Shown in pieces: positions 55,874-64,000 of a stretch of DNA of 64,000 nt. Source of the stretch: Micrococcales bacterium (GTDB lineage: Bacteria > Actinomycetota > Actinomycetes > Actinomycetales > Microbacteriaceae); contig JAFKIY010000004.1 in assembly GCA_017306245.1 (NCBI GenBank), positions 122,218-186,217 of the forward strand. Direction: 5' to 3'. Below the pieces are notes generated by a model that ran no database searches, had not been told where the DNA came from, and saw only the letters and a list, made by a program, of their open reading frames with translations. The first letter of the stretch is position 1. Each line of letters begins with the position of its first letter. The position numbers and the translations under genes were made by a program.

Positions 55874-57270
55874 CAGCCCTCAACTTCGAGACGCCAGTAG
55901 TAGTCGAACAAGGCGCGCCCCAACTGCTGCGGACTATCAGTACCGAGGGACTCCGCGACACGATCAAACTTCTCTGGCTCCACCGAAAACCGAACGGTCT
56001 TCTGACGCTTCTTCTGTGCCTCTTGCTTCGGGTAGCTGAGAGCGGACTCTTGCTTGGGAGAGATTTCTTCTACAGGTCGTTCGCGGGCCTCCTCATACGC
56101 CTGCATCAAGGTCGACTTGACCTCGGTGTCCAAATATGCGCGACGGTCTTCTTTCAACCGCGAGGCAAGAGCTTGCACTTCCGCCAACGCGGTACGCATC
56201 GCGCCATACACGAGTTTCCAGACCTGTGAACTCTCATCGACGCCGGTCTTGGACGTGTTCCAGGGTAGGTTCCGAGCATCATTGGAGCGAATATCCACAT
56301 ACCCTCGGAAGTTTCGGAACTGCGGATGGTAACGAGCCGTGTCGTCACCCCACCCGGTCAACCGCGTCCGATCCGCCGCAAGAAGTACGCGTCCGTTGGC
56401 TAGCACATACCACCCGGCGTCGTCATGCCCAACAAACTTGTCCGCATCGCCATCATCATCAGGGGTGAGATTCGCGTCCTTCGCTCCTCCGACCAGGCCA
56501 GCGTGTATCTCTACCCGCACATCTTCGGGCGTCTTGAAGCGCCGCACCAATGGCCTGAAGTCGGAACTACTCTTCAGTAGGGCATGCTTGGCCGAAAGTT
56601 CCTCGCCGTTGAGCTTTGTGACAATCCCTAAATCGAACGCTTCCGGGCGTCGAATCTCCAGTTCCCGCCGAAGACGAGCTATGAACATGTCATCTGTAAA
56701 CTGCGAAGACACCGTGGCCGAAGGATTCCACACCTTGATAACCGTTGACGCCGACCGGGGGTCAGCGACAGATGAGTTCGGATCGGCCCTCTCGAACGGG
56801 AACGCCCAGACATCCTCATGGAGTGCCGCCCAATGGGGAACGTCTACTTCCAGCGCAAACGAACCATTAAGCGAGTTCGATTCAACCCGAAAGTTGTCGC
56901 CCATCTTGAAAAGGGTCCGCTTCATTCCGACGCCGAAGCTTCCCACCGCTCCGTCCACAGAAGGTGCGTCCTGACTGCGACCGAGCCGGAAGGCGTAGTC
57001 TCGGGCGGTGACAAGAGGGATGCCACCGCAGTTGTCAACGATGCTAAAAGAGTCGTTGTTGACCGCGATCTCAATGTGGAACCCGTTTAGACTCTTATCC
57101 ACGAAGTTGCCGTCGTCGTCGCGTTCAACGTAACGGAGGGCTCCGTCCACGGAGTTATCCCAAAGATCCAGAATCGCGGGAACCAACTCAACATCACGCG
57201 TGAGCATCTGGATGAAGAGGTTCTTGTCGGGTTCGACGAGGGCAGACTCAAACTGTTCTTCTGCGCCCAT
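55873..57270 (-). CDS. GHKL ATPase (MutL/MORC-like, HATPase_c_3)
   Basis: The 465-residue protein has LDLWDNSVDGA at 34-44, whose N and D match the GHKL N-box, VDNCGGI as the G1 box, and SFGVGMKRTLFKMG as the G2/lid box. The usual catalytic Glu, four residues before Asn39, is Asp35. A MutL/MORC-type ATPase associated with a C5-methyltransferase was described in restriction-modification loci by Iyer and Aravind, and MutL-like ATPases occur in the Mza defence systems. ATG at 57270 with GGAGGAGG. It lies 101 nt after the relaxase gene on the same strand. Confidence 0.85.
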   Translation of the reverse strand: MGAEEQFESALVEPDKNLFIQMLTRDVELVPAILDLWDNSVDGALRYVERDDDGNFVDKSLNGFHIEIAVNNDSFSIVDNCGGIPLVTARDYAFRLGRSQDAPSVDGAVGSFGVGMKRTLFKMGDNFRVESNSLNGSFALEVDVPHWAALHEDVWAFPFERADPNSSVADPRSASTVIKVWNPSATVSSQFTDDMFIARLRRELEIRRPEAFDLGIVTKLNGEELSAKHALLKSSSDFRPLVRRFKTPEDVRVEIHAGLVGGAKDANLTPDDDGDADKFVGHDDAGWYVLANGRVLLAADRTRLTGWGDDTARYHPQFRNFRGYVDIRSNDARNLPWNTSKTGVDESSQVWKLVYGAMRTALAEVQALASRLKEDRRAYLDTEVKSTLMQAYEEARERPVEEISPKQESALSYPKQEAQKKRQKTVRFSVEPEKFDRVAESLGTDSPQQLGRALFDYYWRLEVEG

Positions 57271-57371
57271 CGAGCCTCCTCCGTTGGTGGGTGTTGATCG
57301 TCCTCCCGGATCGTCCGTCGGATCAATCCTAGCCGCCTGACGCTTCGTCGGCGGCCGGGACCCACCGAGTC

Positions 57372-60300
57372 TCATAAGGTCGGGGCTGCGACGTTCGGGT
57401 GGCGCGCACGGGTCGTCGACGCTGCGTCAGCTCCACAACTCGCGGCCTGCGCCCGGTATGTGGCGACTCGTGCTCGGGCGGCCTCGATCTTCTGGGCGGC
57501 TGACTCGGGCGGGGCACCGAGGGGTGTGTCGTCGGTGATGCGGTAGCGGTCGCGGTAGGCGGCGACAACCCGGGCAGCCTTGCGCCAGGCCGCGGCCCGT
57601 CGTCGGTCGTTCGGCTGCGCTCCAAGAGCTTCCGTCCACGGTGCGCTCTCCGTCAGCGCAGCTTCGAGTACAGCGTCGGCGCGCGCCTCGATCAGTGCTT
57701 CTCGCTCGTCGAGAGCGGCTCGCATCTCGGCATCGATGACTCCATGCGCCTGCGGGATGAGGCCGGCGATGAGCCGCGATGGCTTGGGTGTCCTGCCTGA
57801 GCCTGCGGGACGCGCGGTCGCCCGCTCGACCCGGTAGTGGAGGACAGCGGCGATATCTTCGGCGTCGCCGAACCCCCGCGCCGCGACGAGGCGCGGGAGG
57901 AGCACATCGACATCGTGATGGTTCGCTTCAGCACGGCGGAGTTCAGCCGCGAGCGGGCCGAACGCCTCAGACTCGACCGCGCTCTCGGCCAGTTCGCAGG
58001 TGAGCCCAGAGCGGCGGACGAGGGTGGCCCAGCGATCGTGCTGGGCCGCCGCGGCGATGGTCTCGTACTCGGCAGCGAGCTGCGCGATCGAGCCCCACTG
58101 CTCCTGCTCGGCCACGATGGTCTCGTGCGCCGAGAGTTCGGCGCCGCTGTGCTGCAGAACGCCGTAGAGCACGCTTCGCGCTGTGGCATGCGGGTCGTCG
58201 CCGGGGTGTGGCTGCGCGTGGTCGTCGGCGCGGTCGAGAGCCACGTAGGCGTGGTTCGAGTGCCGCCCTCGGGTCATCGCGACGTAGAAGGTCTCCCTCG
58301 TCGAGGTCGGTTCGACCAGCACGTGCGCGGTGTCGGTGGTGATGCCTTGGGCGCGGTAGGCGGTGACTGCGTAGCCGAGATCGACATGCTCGGCCACATA
58401 CGCGGTGGGGAGGACGATGCTGCCGCCGAACCTGCGTCCACGCCTGCGAGCCCTGATGGTGCCGTCGTCGCGGACAGTGGTGCCGGTCCCGTAGTCACGT
58501 GCGATGGTGATGGTCCCGTCGTCGCCGACGGCAGTGACGGTCCAGATGTCGCCGTTGCGCACCCAGTCCCGCCCGGCCAGGGTGCGGAGGTCGCGGTTGT
58601 TGCGTCGTGTGATGATGGTGTCGCCGACGCCAGCGGCGGTGCCGTCGCGCAGCTCGACTTCGCGGTCGGGGTTCAGTGTCTTGTTGAGGATCAGGTCGGC
58701 GCGGGCGCGCCTGTTCAGCGTGGTCACGCCTTCCTGGGTTTCGGCGATCAGCACCGAGACCAGTTCTGCGTCGCGGTCGGCGCGCCAGGCGTTGTACGCG
58801 GCATTGGTCATGGCCTCGGCGTCCCCGTCGTGGACGCGCTGATGGGCGAGGTAGGTGTCGATGGCCGGGGTGCGTCCGTGGCGTAGCTCGAGTGAGGCGG
58901 TCTTCTCCCAGGCGTGGGTGAAGCGGTGAACGTCGACTAGTTCGGGGGTGTCGGCTCGGTCTCGGGCGATCATCGCGAATGCTCCGCCGGCGTCCACGGA
59001 TTGCAGTTGGGCGTAGTCCCCGACCAGCAGCACCTTCGCGCCCGCATCGTGGGCGAGGTGGGTGATGCGGTCCAGTGACAGGGTGCCGGCCAGGGAGGCT
59101 TCGTCGATGATGATGAGCTGGCCCGCTTTGAAGGTGGTGCCGTGGATGAGGTGGTTCTGCCACCACTTCGCCGTGTTCTCGGTCTCGATCCCGAGATCGT
59201 CGGCGAGGACTTGGGCGGCGACCGCTGACGGTGCGAGCCCGACGACGGAGCCGGGGCCGTGCTCATGTTCCCATGCGCGGCGGAGCGAGTTCATGGCTGT
59301 TGTCTTGCCTGCCCCAGCGGGACCGACGAGTACGTCGAGCATCCGTCCTGACACCGCGATACGAGTCAGGGCGTTGGCTTGGTCGTCGCCGAGCAGCCGG
59401 CCGTCCGCGTCTGGGCTGCGCGTGATCTCCTCGACCGTCGCGAGCGGCACCGTCGGCCCGGCCAGGTTCGCGGCTCGTTCGAGGAGTCTGTCTTCGGCAG
59501 CGAGCTGGGACTCGGAGGTGAACACGGCCGAGCTCTTCGGACGGAACACTGAGGTGCCGTCTGGCCGACGGAACACGACCGGCGAGGCCGCGAGCTCGGG
59601 CGGCGTCAGGCGGAGCGAGACGAGTTCGGCGGCGTCGGCGACCATTGCGACGATGGCTTCCCGATCCTGCATGGTGGCGAACCGCCAGCCCATCGTCTGC
59701 CGGGATGCCTCGGCCATGAGATTCCAACGTCGCCAGGTCGAGCGCTTCTCACCGACGACCTCGACGACTGACTGCCCCAGCTCGCCGATCACGTCGAGGG
59801 GCACGTCGTCGGCACGCAGTAACAACGGCTTTCCGTTGTCGGTGACCTCCTGAGCCCACGTCGTCGCATCCCGCCCCAGCGACTTCGTGGCGCGCTCCCG
59901 CCACTCGGAGGTGAGGGCTGCCAAGGATCGGACCTGCTTCTCGGGGCGAGTCGCGAGTGTGGCTTGGGCTCGCAGCTTGAGGATCGTCGCATTCGACGGC
60001 TGGCGTCCGTGCTGAGCGACGTATTCGGCAATGAGCCGATTCTTCTCAGCGTCGATGTGGCGGGCGCGGGTCGAGAACTCTGTGACCAGTCCCTCGGGCA
60101 CTCCGGTGATCGCCCATGCTGGGTTCCGGTCCCGACCCATCTCGCGCGCCTCCCAGGAAACGCCGAAGGTGCGCGTCATGTGGTCGGCGAACACGGCTTC
60201 GTGGAGCTCGGATAGCGCCACCACGGCGGCGTGCATCGGCCTGCCGTCAAGCGACCGCCACTTCCCATCGAGGACGGTCCTGGCCTTGTTGCTGATGACG

Positions 60301-60983
60301 ACGTGCGTGTGGAGGTGGGGGTCGCCGGCACGGGAGTCGAAGTGGTCGAACGCGGTCGCGATGAGCCCGGTGACATCGACCTGTGCAACCGCGCCGTCCC
60401 CGGCGGTTGCACCCGTACGGGTGGCCGCAACCTCGCGCTCCATGAACGAAACCACCTCCGCGACCGCGCGAGGATGCGCCTCGGCGATCAGTGCCTGCAC
60501 TCCGGCATCGGCGACTGCCCACAACACTGACGCAGACTTCGGAATCGAGAAGGTGAAGTCGAAGCCCGCCACCGCGCGTCGCCTGCTCCGGGCGAACTCC
60601 TCGGCAACGATCTGCGCGACAGCCTCACCTTTGGCCCCAGGCGTCATCGTCGGCTCGAGTTCAGCGATCCGCACCTCAACCCGCTCGTCCTGGCTCTTGT
60701 ACGCCGGAAAGCCCAGGCCGAGCTTGTCGCCGGTGATCGGATCACAGCCCGTGCCCATAAGGAGCTGGAGTTGGTCTTCTGATACTCGGTCGCCCACCTG
60801 AATCTCGCCTTTGCCGAGGGCCGCTACGCCCGCGCCGAGCCAGCGGCCGGGCGGTGTGCCTTCTTCCATGTAGTAACGAGTGAGCGGCATCGAGAGCGGC
60901 CTATTGCCATCGGCGGCCACGACCGTCTTGAGCAGGTACTTGTAGCCATCACCCGCCGACATCACGCGCATCGAAACCGTCAT
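57372..60983 (-). CDS. MobF family relaxase-helicase
   Basis: The 1203-residue protein begins MTVSMRVMSAGDGYKYL and has an N-terminal TrwC-type relaxase: FDFTFSIPKSASVLWAVAD, HFDSRAGDPHLHTHVVISNKA with the three-His metal site, then a RecD-like helicase with GPAGAGKTTAMNSL (Walker A), LIIIDEASLAG and a second RecA domain (VTAYRAQGIT, YVAMTRGR). It nicks oriT and unwinds the transferred strand. GGAGGTGAGC precedes the ATG at 60983. Candidate oriT lies just upstream. Confidence 0.94.
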   Translation of the reverse strand: MTVSMRVMSAGDGYKYLLKTVVAADGNRPLSMPLTRYYMEEGTPPGRWLGAGVAALGKGEIQVGDRVSEDQLQLLMGTGCDPITGDKLGLGFPAYKSQDERVEVRIAELEPTMTPGAKGEAVAQIVAEEFARSRRRAVAGFDFTFSIPKSASVLWAVADAGVQALIAEAHPRAVAEVVSFMEREVAATRTGATAGDGAVAQVDVTGLIATAFDHFDSRAGDPHLHTHVVISNKARTVLDGKWRSLDGRPMHAAVVALSELHEAVFADHMTRTFGVSWEAREMGRDRNPAWAITGVPEGLVTEFSTRARHIDAEKNRLIAEYVAQHGRQPSNATILKLRAQATLATRPEKQVRSLAALTSEWRERATKSLGRDATTWAQEVTDNGKPLLLRADDVPLDVIGELGQSVVEVVGEKRSTWRRWNLMAEASRQTMGWRFATMQDREAIVAMVADAAELVSLRLTPPELAASPVVFRRPDGTSVFRPKSSAVFTSESQLAAEDRLLERAANLAGPTVPLATVEEITRSPDADGRLLGDDQANALTRIAVSGRMLDVLVGPAGAGKTTAMNSLRRAWEHEHGPGSVVGLAPSAVAAQVLADDLGIETENTAKWWQNHLIHGTTFKAGQLIIIDEASLAGTLSLDRITHLAHDAGAKVLLVGDYAQLQSVDAGGAFAMIARDRADTPELVDVHRFTHAWEKTASLELRHGRTPAIDTYLAHQRVHDGDAEAMTNAAYNAWRADRDAELVSVLIAETQEGVTTLNRRARADLILNKTLNPDREVELRDGTAAGVGDTIITRRNNRDLRTLAGRDWVRNGDIWTVTAVGDDGTITIARDYGTGTTVRDDGTIRARRRGRRFGGSIVLPTAYVAEHVDLGYAVTAYRAQGITTDTAHVLVEPTSTRETFYVAMTRGRHSNHAYVALDRADDHAQPHPGDDPHATARSVLYGVLQHSGAELSAHETIVAEQEQWGSIAQLAAEYETIAAAAQHDRWATLVRRSGLTCELAESAVESEAFGPLAAELRRAEANHHDVDVLLPRLVAARGFGDAEDIAAVLHYRVERATARPAGSGRTPKPSRLIAGLIPQAHGVIDAEMRAALDEREALIEARADAVLEAALTESAPWTEALGAQPNDRRRAAAWRKAARVVAAYRDRYRITDDTPLGAPPESAAQKIEAARARVATYRAQAASCGADAASTTRARHPNVAAPTL

Positions 60984-61005
60984 GCTCACCTCCGTTCCTG
61001 GCGAG

Positions 61006-61192
61006 CAGGTGAGCACCCGCACCCGGTGACTTCTGAGCCGGTAATGCCCGGCTCTACCTCGACCTGCAAGACGCGTGTGACCTCGGAGGGCGGTCGGAGC
61101 CGAGGCCGGAGATGGAGGCCGGAGATGGAGGCGACCAGCGGGTGACTCGGTCGAGCAGCAGGTGCGTGTCGAAGTCGTGCACCTGACAGGTG
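61006..61192. other. candidate oriT region with inverted repeats
   Basis: Between the divergent relaxase and DUF4913 genes: CAGGTG at 61006-61011, a perfect 7-bp hairpin GAGCCGG-TAATGC-CCGGCTC at 61035-61054, a 7-bp inverted repeat CAGGTGC/GCACCTG at 61159-61165 and 61179-61185, and CACCTG-A-CAGGTG at 61180-61192. Such inverted repeats beside a relaxase gene are typical of oriT. The nick site is unknown. Confidence 0.4.
61104..61129. repeat. 13-bp tandem repeat near candidate oriT
   Basis: GGCCGGAGATGGA occurs twice without a spacer, followed by GGC of a third unit. It lies in the intergenic region upstream of the relaxase gene, and such iterons can bind relaxosome or regulatory proteins. 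Confidence 0.7.
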
Positions 61193-61265
61193 ACCAGCCC
61201 GGCATCAGTTCTCGGTGAGGCACGGATGCCGGGGACAACCTCCGCCCCGTGTCACCAACGCGGAC

Positions 61266-61754
61266 ATGCCCGAGCCGCCTCACCCCGTGAACTGGAACCT
61301 GCTGACGGCGCACGAGCTGGAGCAGGAATGGCTCGCGCTGAACCGGTGGGTTGATTGGCTGCGTCGCACCTACGGCCTCACCGTCGCGGTGGTGCCGCCG
61401 TTCTGGCATCACCACCCGGAGATGGTTTGGGAGCTGTCGGCGCTGCACCTGCATTGGCTCGGTGCCTACGACCCCGAGCAGAACGCCTCCGCGCCGCTCG
61501 GCTGGCACCGCGACTTCGCCGACGCACGAGAGCGCCTTCGCTACTGGGTCACCGCCTGCGGTACTCGTGGAGACCGAGACCGCCCGACCCGGCAAGCTGC
61601 TTGGCCTGGTGAGGACCCGGCGCCGACGATCCAGGACTTCACCTTCACCGACCGCGACACCGAATTCGCCGAGTTCGTCATCGCGCAAGTCCGCAAGCGC
61701 CAGGAGGCCGAAGACGAGTTCTACGCCAGCCTGGACGACGACGAAGCGCCGTAG
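61266..61754 (+). CDS. DUF4913-like small protein
   Basis: The 162-residue protein begins MPEPPHPVNWNLLTAHELEQ and has LNRWVDWLRRTYGLT, FWHHHPEMVWELSALHLHWL and ARERLRYWVTACG, a Trp-rich pattern like DUF4913 proteins of actinobacterial mobile elements. Role unknown. It is divergent from the relaxase gene and immediately precedes the next small ORF. Confidence 0.65.
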   Translation: MPEPPHPVNWNLLTAHELEQEWLALNRWVDWLRRTYGLTVAVVPPFWHHHPEMVWELSALHLHWLGAYDPEQNASAPLGWHRDFADARERLRYWVTACGTRGDRDRPTRQAAWPGEDPAPTIQDFTFTDRDTEFAEFVIAQVRKRQEAEDEFYASLDDDEAP

Positions 61755-61758
61755 ACCG

Positions 61759-61986
61759 ATGAGCCGCTACGCCAAGAAGACCGATCGACGCCCGTATGAG
61801 GAGCGGTCGTTCTCCGTACGTGCCATCCACCGCGAACGCGCCGACCTGCAGAAGCTCGCCGAGGTTCTCATCCGGCTGACGTTGCAGGAGACCGGCGAGA
61901 GCCGCGCGGCCCGCGCGGCCGATCGGGTCCCCGACACCTACCGGGCGCCGACGGATGTCCTGGCCGCCCCAGAAGCCGCCCGGTAG
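61759..61986 (+). CDS. small basic protein of unknown function
   Basis: The 75-residue product (MSRYAKKTDRRPYEERSFSV...) is rich in Arg and Lys and follows the DUF4913-like gene by 4 nt, suggesting co-translation. ERADLQKLAEVLIRLTLQETG may be a helical segment. It is of the kind seen between relaxase and integrase genes in actinobacterial elements. Confidence 0.6.
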   Translation: MSRYAKKTDRRPYEERSFSVRAIHRERADLQKLAEVLIRLTLQETGESRAARAADRVPDTYRAPTDVLAAPEAAR

Positions 61987-62166
61987 AATCAACCGTGCAA
62001 GCCTCGCGATGCGGGGTGTTGTGGCCTAAACCTCGCCGCTCGGCGGGCAACACGCACCGAGATCATCGGGTCTCGCCCTACAGCCTTCACCGGCTGCTCT
62101 CACGATCAACACCCCTCCCACCAACATTGGGAGCGCGAGGGTCGAACCGCGTGAGAGTGAGCCCCG

Positions 62167-63879
62167 ATGACCACCATTGCCGACGATCCAGCAGCCAGCC
62201 TCATCGACCCGCCCAAGACTGCGGCTGCCGCCGTGTCCTACCTGCGGGTCTCGACCCGCGAGCAGGCCGAGAAGGGCGGCACCGACGAGGGCTTCTCGAT
62301 CCCGGCCCAACGCGAAGCGACCCGGCGCAAGGCCGAACAACTCGGCGCCGGCATCGTTGAGGAGTTCGTCGACGCGGGAGCCTCGGCCAAGTCGTCCGAC
62401 CGGCCCGAGCTGATGCGGATGATCCAGTACGTCAAAGCCAACAAGGTCGCATACTGCATCGTTCACAAAGTCGACCGGCTCGCCCGCAACCGCGCCGACG
62501 TCGTGAGCATCCACCTCGCACTCCAACAATGCGGGGTCATGCTAGTTTCCGCGTCCGAGAACATCGACGAGACCCCCTCGGGCATGCTCCTGCACGGCAT
62601 CATGTCCACGATCGCCGAGTTCTACTCGCGCAACCTCGCCACCGAGGTCGCCAAGGGCATGACCCAGAAGGCCATCGGTGGCGGCACGAACGGGCACGCG
62701 CCCATCGGCTATCTGAACGTCCGCAAGCGCGACGTGCTCGGGCGTGAAGTCCGCACCATCGAGCTCGATCCTGAGCGGGCGCCGATGATCGAGTGGGCGT
62801 TCAAGGCGTACGCCTCAGGTAACTGGAGCGTGAGCCAGCTCCACGACGACCTCACCTCGCGGGGGCTGCGCAGCCTGCCGACGCCGAAGCGGCCGGCGAA
62901 GCCGTTGGCGGTATCTACCATCCATCGGCTCCTGACCAACCCGTACTACAAGGGCGATGTCATCTACCGAGGCACCCGCTACAAGGGCAACCACCCGGCG
63001 CTCGTGCCTGCCGAGGTCTGGTACCAGGTCCAGTCCGTGCTCACCGCGCACCAGTGCGCCGTCGAGGCGACCCAAGTCCACGGCCACTACCTCAAAGGCA
63101 CCGTCCACTGCGGCCAGTGCGGGTCCCGGCTCATCGTCTCGAACGCGAAGAACCGGCACGGCAACGTCTACTGCTACTTCGTGTGCTCGGGTCGGCACTC
63201 CAAGCGCACCGACTGCACGCGCCAGGCGATGCTCATCGAAGATGTCGAGAAGCTCGTCGAGGACTACTACACCCGCGTCCAGATCACGCCCGCCCAGCAG
63301 GACGCCCTCGCAGGGATGCTCCACCACGAGTTCGACCGGCTCATGGCCGCTGAAACCGAGGAACTGGAACGCCTCACCACCAACCGCGACCGGCTCGAAG
63401 GCGAGCAGGACCGTCTCATGCAGGCGCACTACGCCGACGCGATCCCGCTCTCAGTGCTCAAGCGCGAACAGGATCGGATCGTCGCCGAACTCGACCAGGT
63501 GACCCGCCGCATCGACGCCCACCACGGCGACTACGCCGACGCCCGCGCCCACCTCGACGACGCCCTCGGCCTGCTCGCCAACTGCGCCGATATCTACACC
63601 CGCTGCGACGACACCAACCGGCGGCTGTGCAACCAGGCGTTCTTCACGAAGGTCTTCATCGACGAGGACAACGAGCTGCGCGTCGAGCACAACCGGCCCT
63701 TCGAGATGCTCCTCGATCCGCAGGTCAACGCCAACGCCCTGACCTGGGCCGCAGACGCCGACAAGGCCCGAACCTCAACCAACGTTTCCGTTGGCAAGGG
63801 TTCGAGCCTTGTGCGTGGCGTGGAGCTGAGGGTGTGTGAGTTCAGGACATCGTTGACAGATGAGTCGCGACATCGTTGA
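62167..63879 (+). CDS. large serine recombinase (integrase), 3' end altered by IS
   Basis: The 570-residue protein has VSYLRVSTREQ with the catalytic Ser29 after the RV, the resolvase core, the recombinase domain (NGHAPIGYLNVRKRDVLGREV), a zinc ribbon (HCGQCGSRLIV...CSGR...C) and a coiled coil (ETEELERLTTNRDRLEGEQ). It should integrate and excise the element. The last residues, from about LRVCEFRT on, are encoded by IS sequence: the frame enters the IS at 63833 and stops at 63879. The original tail, in similar integrases read from a tRNA-Ala gene (GVELRGLEPLT-like), has been replaced. Confidence 0.93.
   Translation: MTTIADDPAASLIDPPKTAAAAVSYLRVSTREQAEKGGTDEGFSIPAQREATRRKAEQLGAGIVEEFVDAGASAKSSDRPELMRMIQYVKANKVAYCIVHKVDRLARNRADVVSIHLALQQCGVMLVSASENIDETPSGMLLHGIMSTIAEFYSRNLATEVAKGMTQKAIGGGTNGHAPIGYLNVRKRDVLGREVRTIELDPERAPMIEWAFKAYASGNWSVSQLHDDLTSRGLRSLPTPKRPAKPLAVSTIHRLLTNPYYKGDVIYRGTRYKGNHPALVPAEVWYQVQSVLTAHQCAVEATQVHGHYLKGTVHCGQCGSRLIVSNAKNRHGNVYCYFVCSGRHSKRTDCTRQAMLIEDVEKLVEDYYTRVQITPAQQDALAGMLHHEFDRLMAAETEELERLTTNRDRLEGEQDRLMQAHYADAIPLSVLKREQDRIVAELDQVTRRIDAHHGDYADARAHLDDALGLLANCADIYTRCDDTNRRLCNQAFFTKVFIDEDNELRVEHNRPFEMLLDPQVNANALTWAADADKARTSTNVSVGKGSSLVRGVELRVCEFRTSLTDESRHR
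63821..63832 (-). other. 12-bp tRNA-Ala 3'-end-like sequence (putative att)
   Basis: TGGAGCTGAGGG is the complement of CCCTCAGCTCCA, the usual 3' end of actinobacterial tRNA-Ala. It is the point where the integrase frame would continue into the tRNA, but the IS begins right after it. Probably the attachment-site core; 12 bp alone could be coincidental. Confidence 0.5.
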
Positions 63880-63881
63880 CA
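63846..63881. repeat. 13-bp direct repeats in IS end
   Basis: GACATCGTTGACA at 63846-63858 and again at 63869-63881, a 23-bp period, between the IS tip and the transposase gene. They probably bind the transposase. Confidence 0.75.
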
Positions 63882-63904
63882 CCTAGGTAACGCAACGATG
63901 GGGC

Positions 63905-64000
63905 ATGTCCAGAGCCCGAGTCATTGTGTTGTCCGTCACCCAACAGGGAATGAGTGTCGCTGCCGCCGCAGCCCGTTTCGGGGTGTCACGGCAACACGTT
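63905..64000 (+). CDS. IS481 family transposase, partial (N-terminus)
   Basis: The frame begins at the ATG 63905 as MSRARVIVLSVTQQGMSV followed by AAAAARFGVSRQHV, the N-terminal HTH of IS481/IS3-like transposases (family starts resemble MSxARxIVxSVxxQGLSV). Only 32 codons are inside the window; the DDE domain lies outside. Confidence 0.75.
   Translation, partial: MSRARVIVLSVTQQGMSVAAAAARFGVSRQHV

Larger units (their letters stand above)
50080..63832. mobile_element. integrative mobilizable element with defence cargo (left edge approximate)
   Basis: The segment carries a serine integrase at its right end, a MobF relaxase, small mobile-element proteins and a cluster of DNA-methylation and nuclease genes. 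No type IV secretion or coupling protein gene is visible, so it would need a helper conjugation system. The right edge is placed at the 12-bp tRNA-Ala-like sequence ending at 63832. The left edge is estimated from the end of nhaA; I found no matching copy of that 12-mer there. Confidence 0.7.
63833..64000 (+). mobile_element. IS481-type insertion sequence, left end (truncated by window)
   Basis: The element seems to begin at or just after TGTGTGAGTTCAGGACATCG, whose terminal TGTGAGTTCAGG resembles IS481-family ends. It runs beyond base 64000 and carries a transposase start at 63905. The exact left base is uncertain by two. Confidence 0.65.

Noticed and set aside
54965..57270. Complete Mza (MutL-Z1-AIPR) system
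   Set aside because: The Z1, AIPR and PD-(D/E)XK-motif partners are missing; only a GHKL ATPase is shared.
61987..62166. Additional small gene between the small basic protein and the integrase
   Set aside because: No start with ribosome site and no frame of useful length; treated as the integrase promoter region.

Overview
This 64 kb window is a GC-rich chromosomal segment from an actinobacterium, most probably a member of the Microbacteriaceae. The gene content and order support this: hrcA-dnaJ-rsmE-HIT-phoH-ybeY-CBS-era, comEA-comEC-holA next to rpsT and lepA, DUF2510, DUF4870, DUF3516-helicase and DUF1684 proteins, and many GTG starts with 1-4 nt overlaps. No CRISPR array, rRNA or complete tRNA gene was seen.

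Layout. At 1-1.5 kb lies the start of leuA (cut by the window edge), preceded by a short leucine-codon leader peptide and a hairpin. At 1.6-3.4 kb is a lipoprotein gene, then a lone PD-(D/E)XK/AbiEi-like gene sitting between two nearly identical 60-bp hairpin repeats. At 3.4-10.6 kb is an eight-gene minus-strand operon from a CIRCE-like operator through hrcA, dnaJ, rsmE, HIT, phoH, ybeY and a CNNM/CBS gene to era, linking heat-shock control with ribosome maturation. At 10.7-26.5 kb is housekeeping: two DUF4870 proteins, hemW, DUF2510, DUF1990, lepA, rpsT, holA, comEC, comEA, leuS, pabB, a pabC-like gene and a DedA protein. At 26.5-30.5 kb is an osmoprotectant (OpuC/ProXWVZ-type) ABC importer with a TetR regulator. 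At 30.7-50.1 kb are metabolic and membrane genes: App1-type phosphatase, a glucose-6-phosphate dehydrogenase, GH15 hydrolase, a QxQ-motif HTH_42 protein, quinone oxidoreductase, UbiA, MFS exporter, Ski2-like helicase, membrane molybdoenzyme, nucleoside hydrolase, EamA, AhpD-like, an unusual SDR, DUF1684 and NhaA.

From about 50.1 kb to 63.8 kb there is a mobile element. It carries a small double-HTH protein, a small membrane protein, a DprA-like protein, an HNH-like protein, Vsr, a C5-cytosine methyltransferase, a Rossmann/methyltransferase-like protein translationally coupled to a GHKL (MutL/MORC-like) ATPase, a MobF relaxase-helicase, two small accessory proteins and a large serine integrase. 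No type IV secretion gene is visible, so it looks like an integrative mobilizable element that carries a defence cassette. Its right end has 12 bp matching the 3' end of a tRNA-Ala gene, followed at once by the start of an IS481-type insertion sequence that runs off the window.

The most interesting candidates for undescribed biology are the GHKL ATPase plus Rossmann-protein pair between a relaxase and a dcm/vsr/HNH/dprA cluster, and the single endonuclease-like gene bracketed by 60-bp hairpins.
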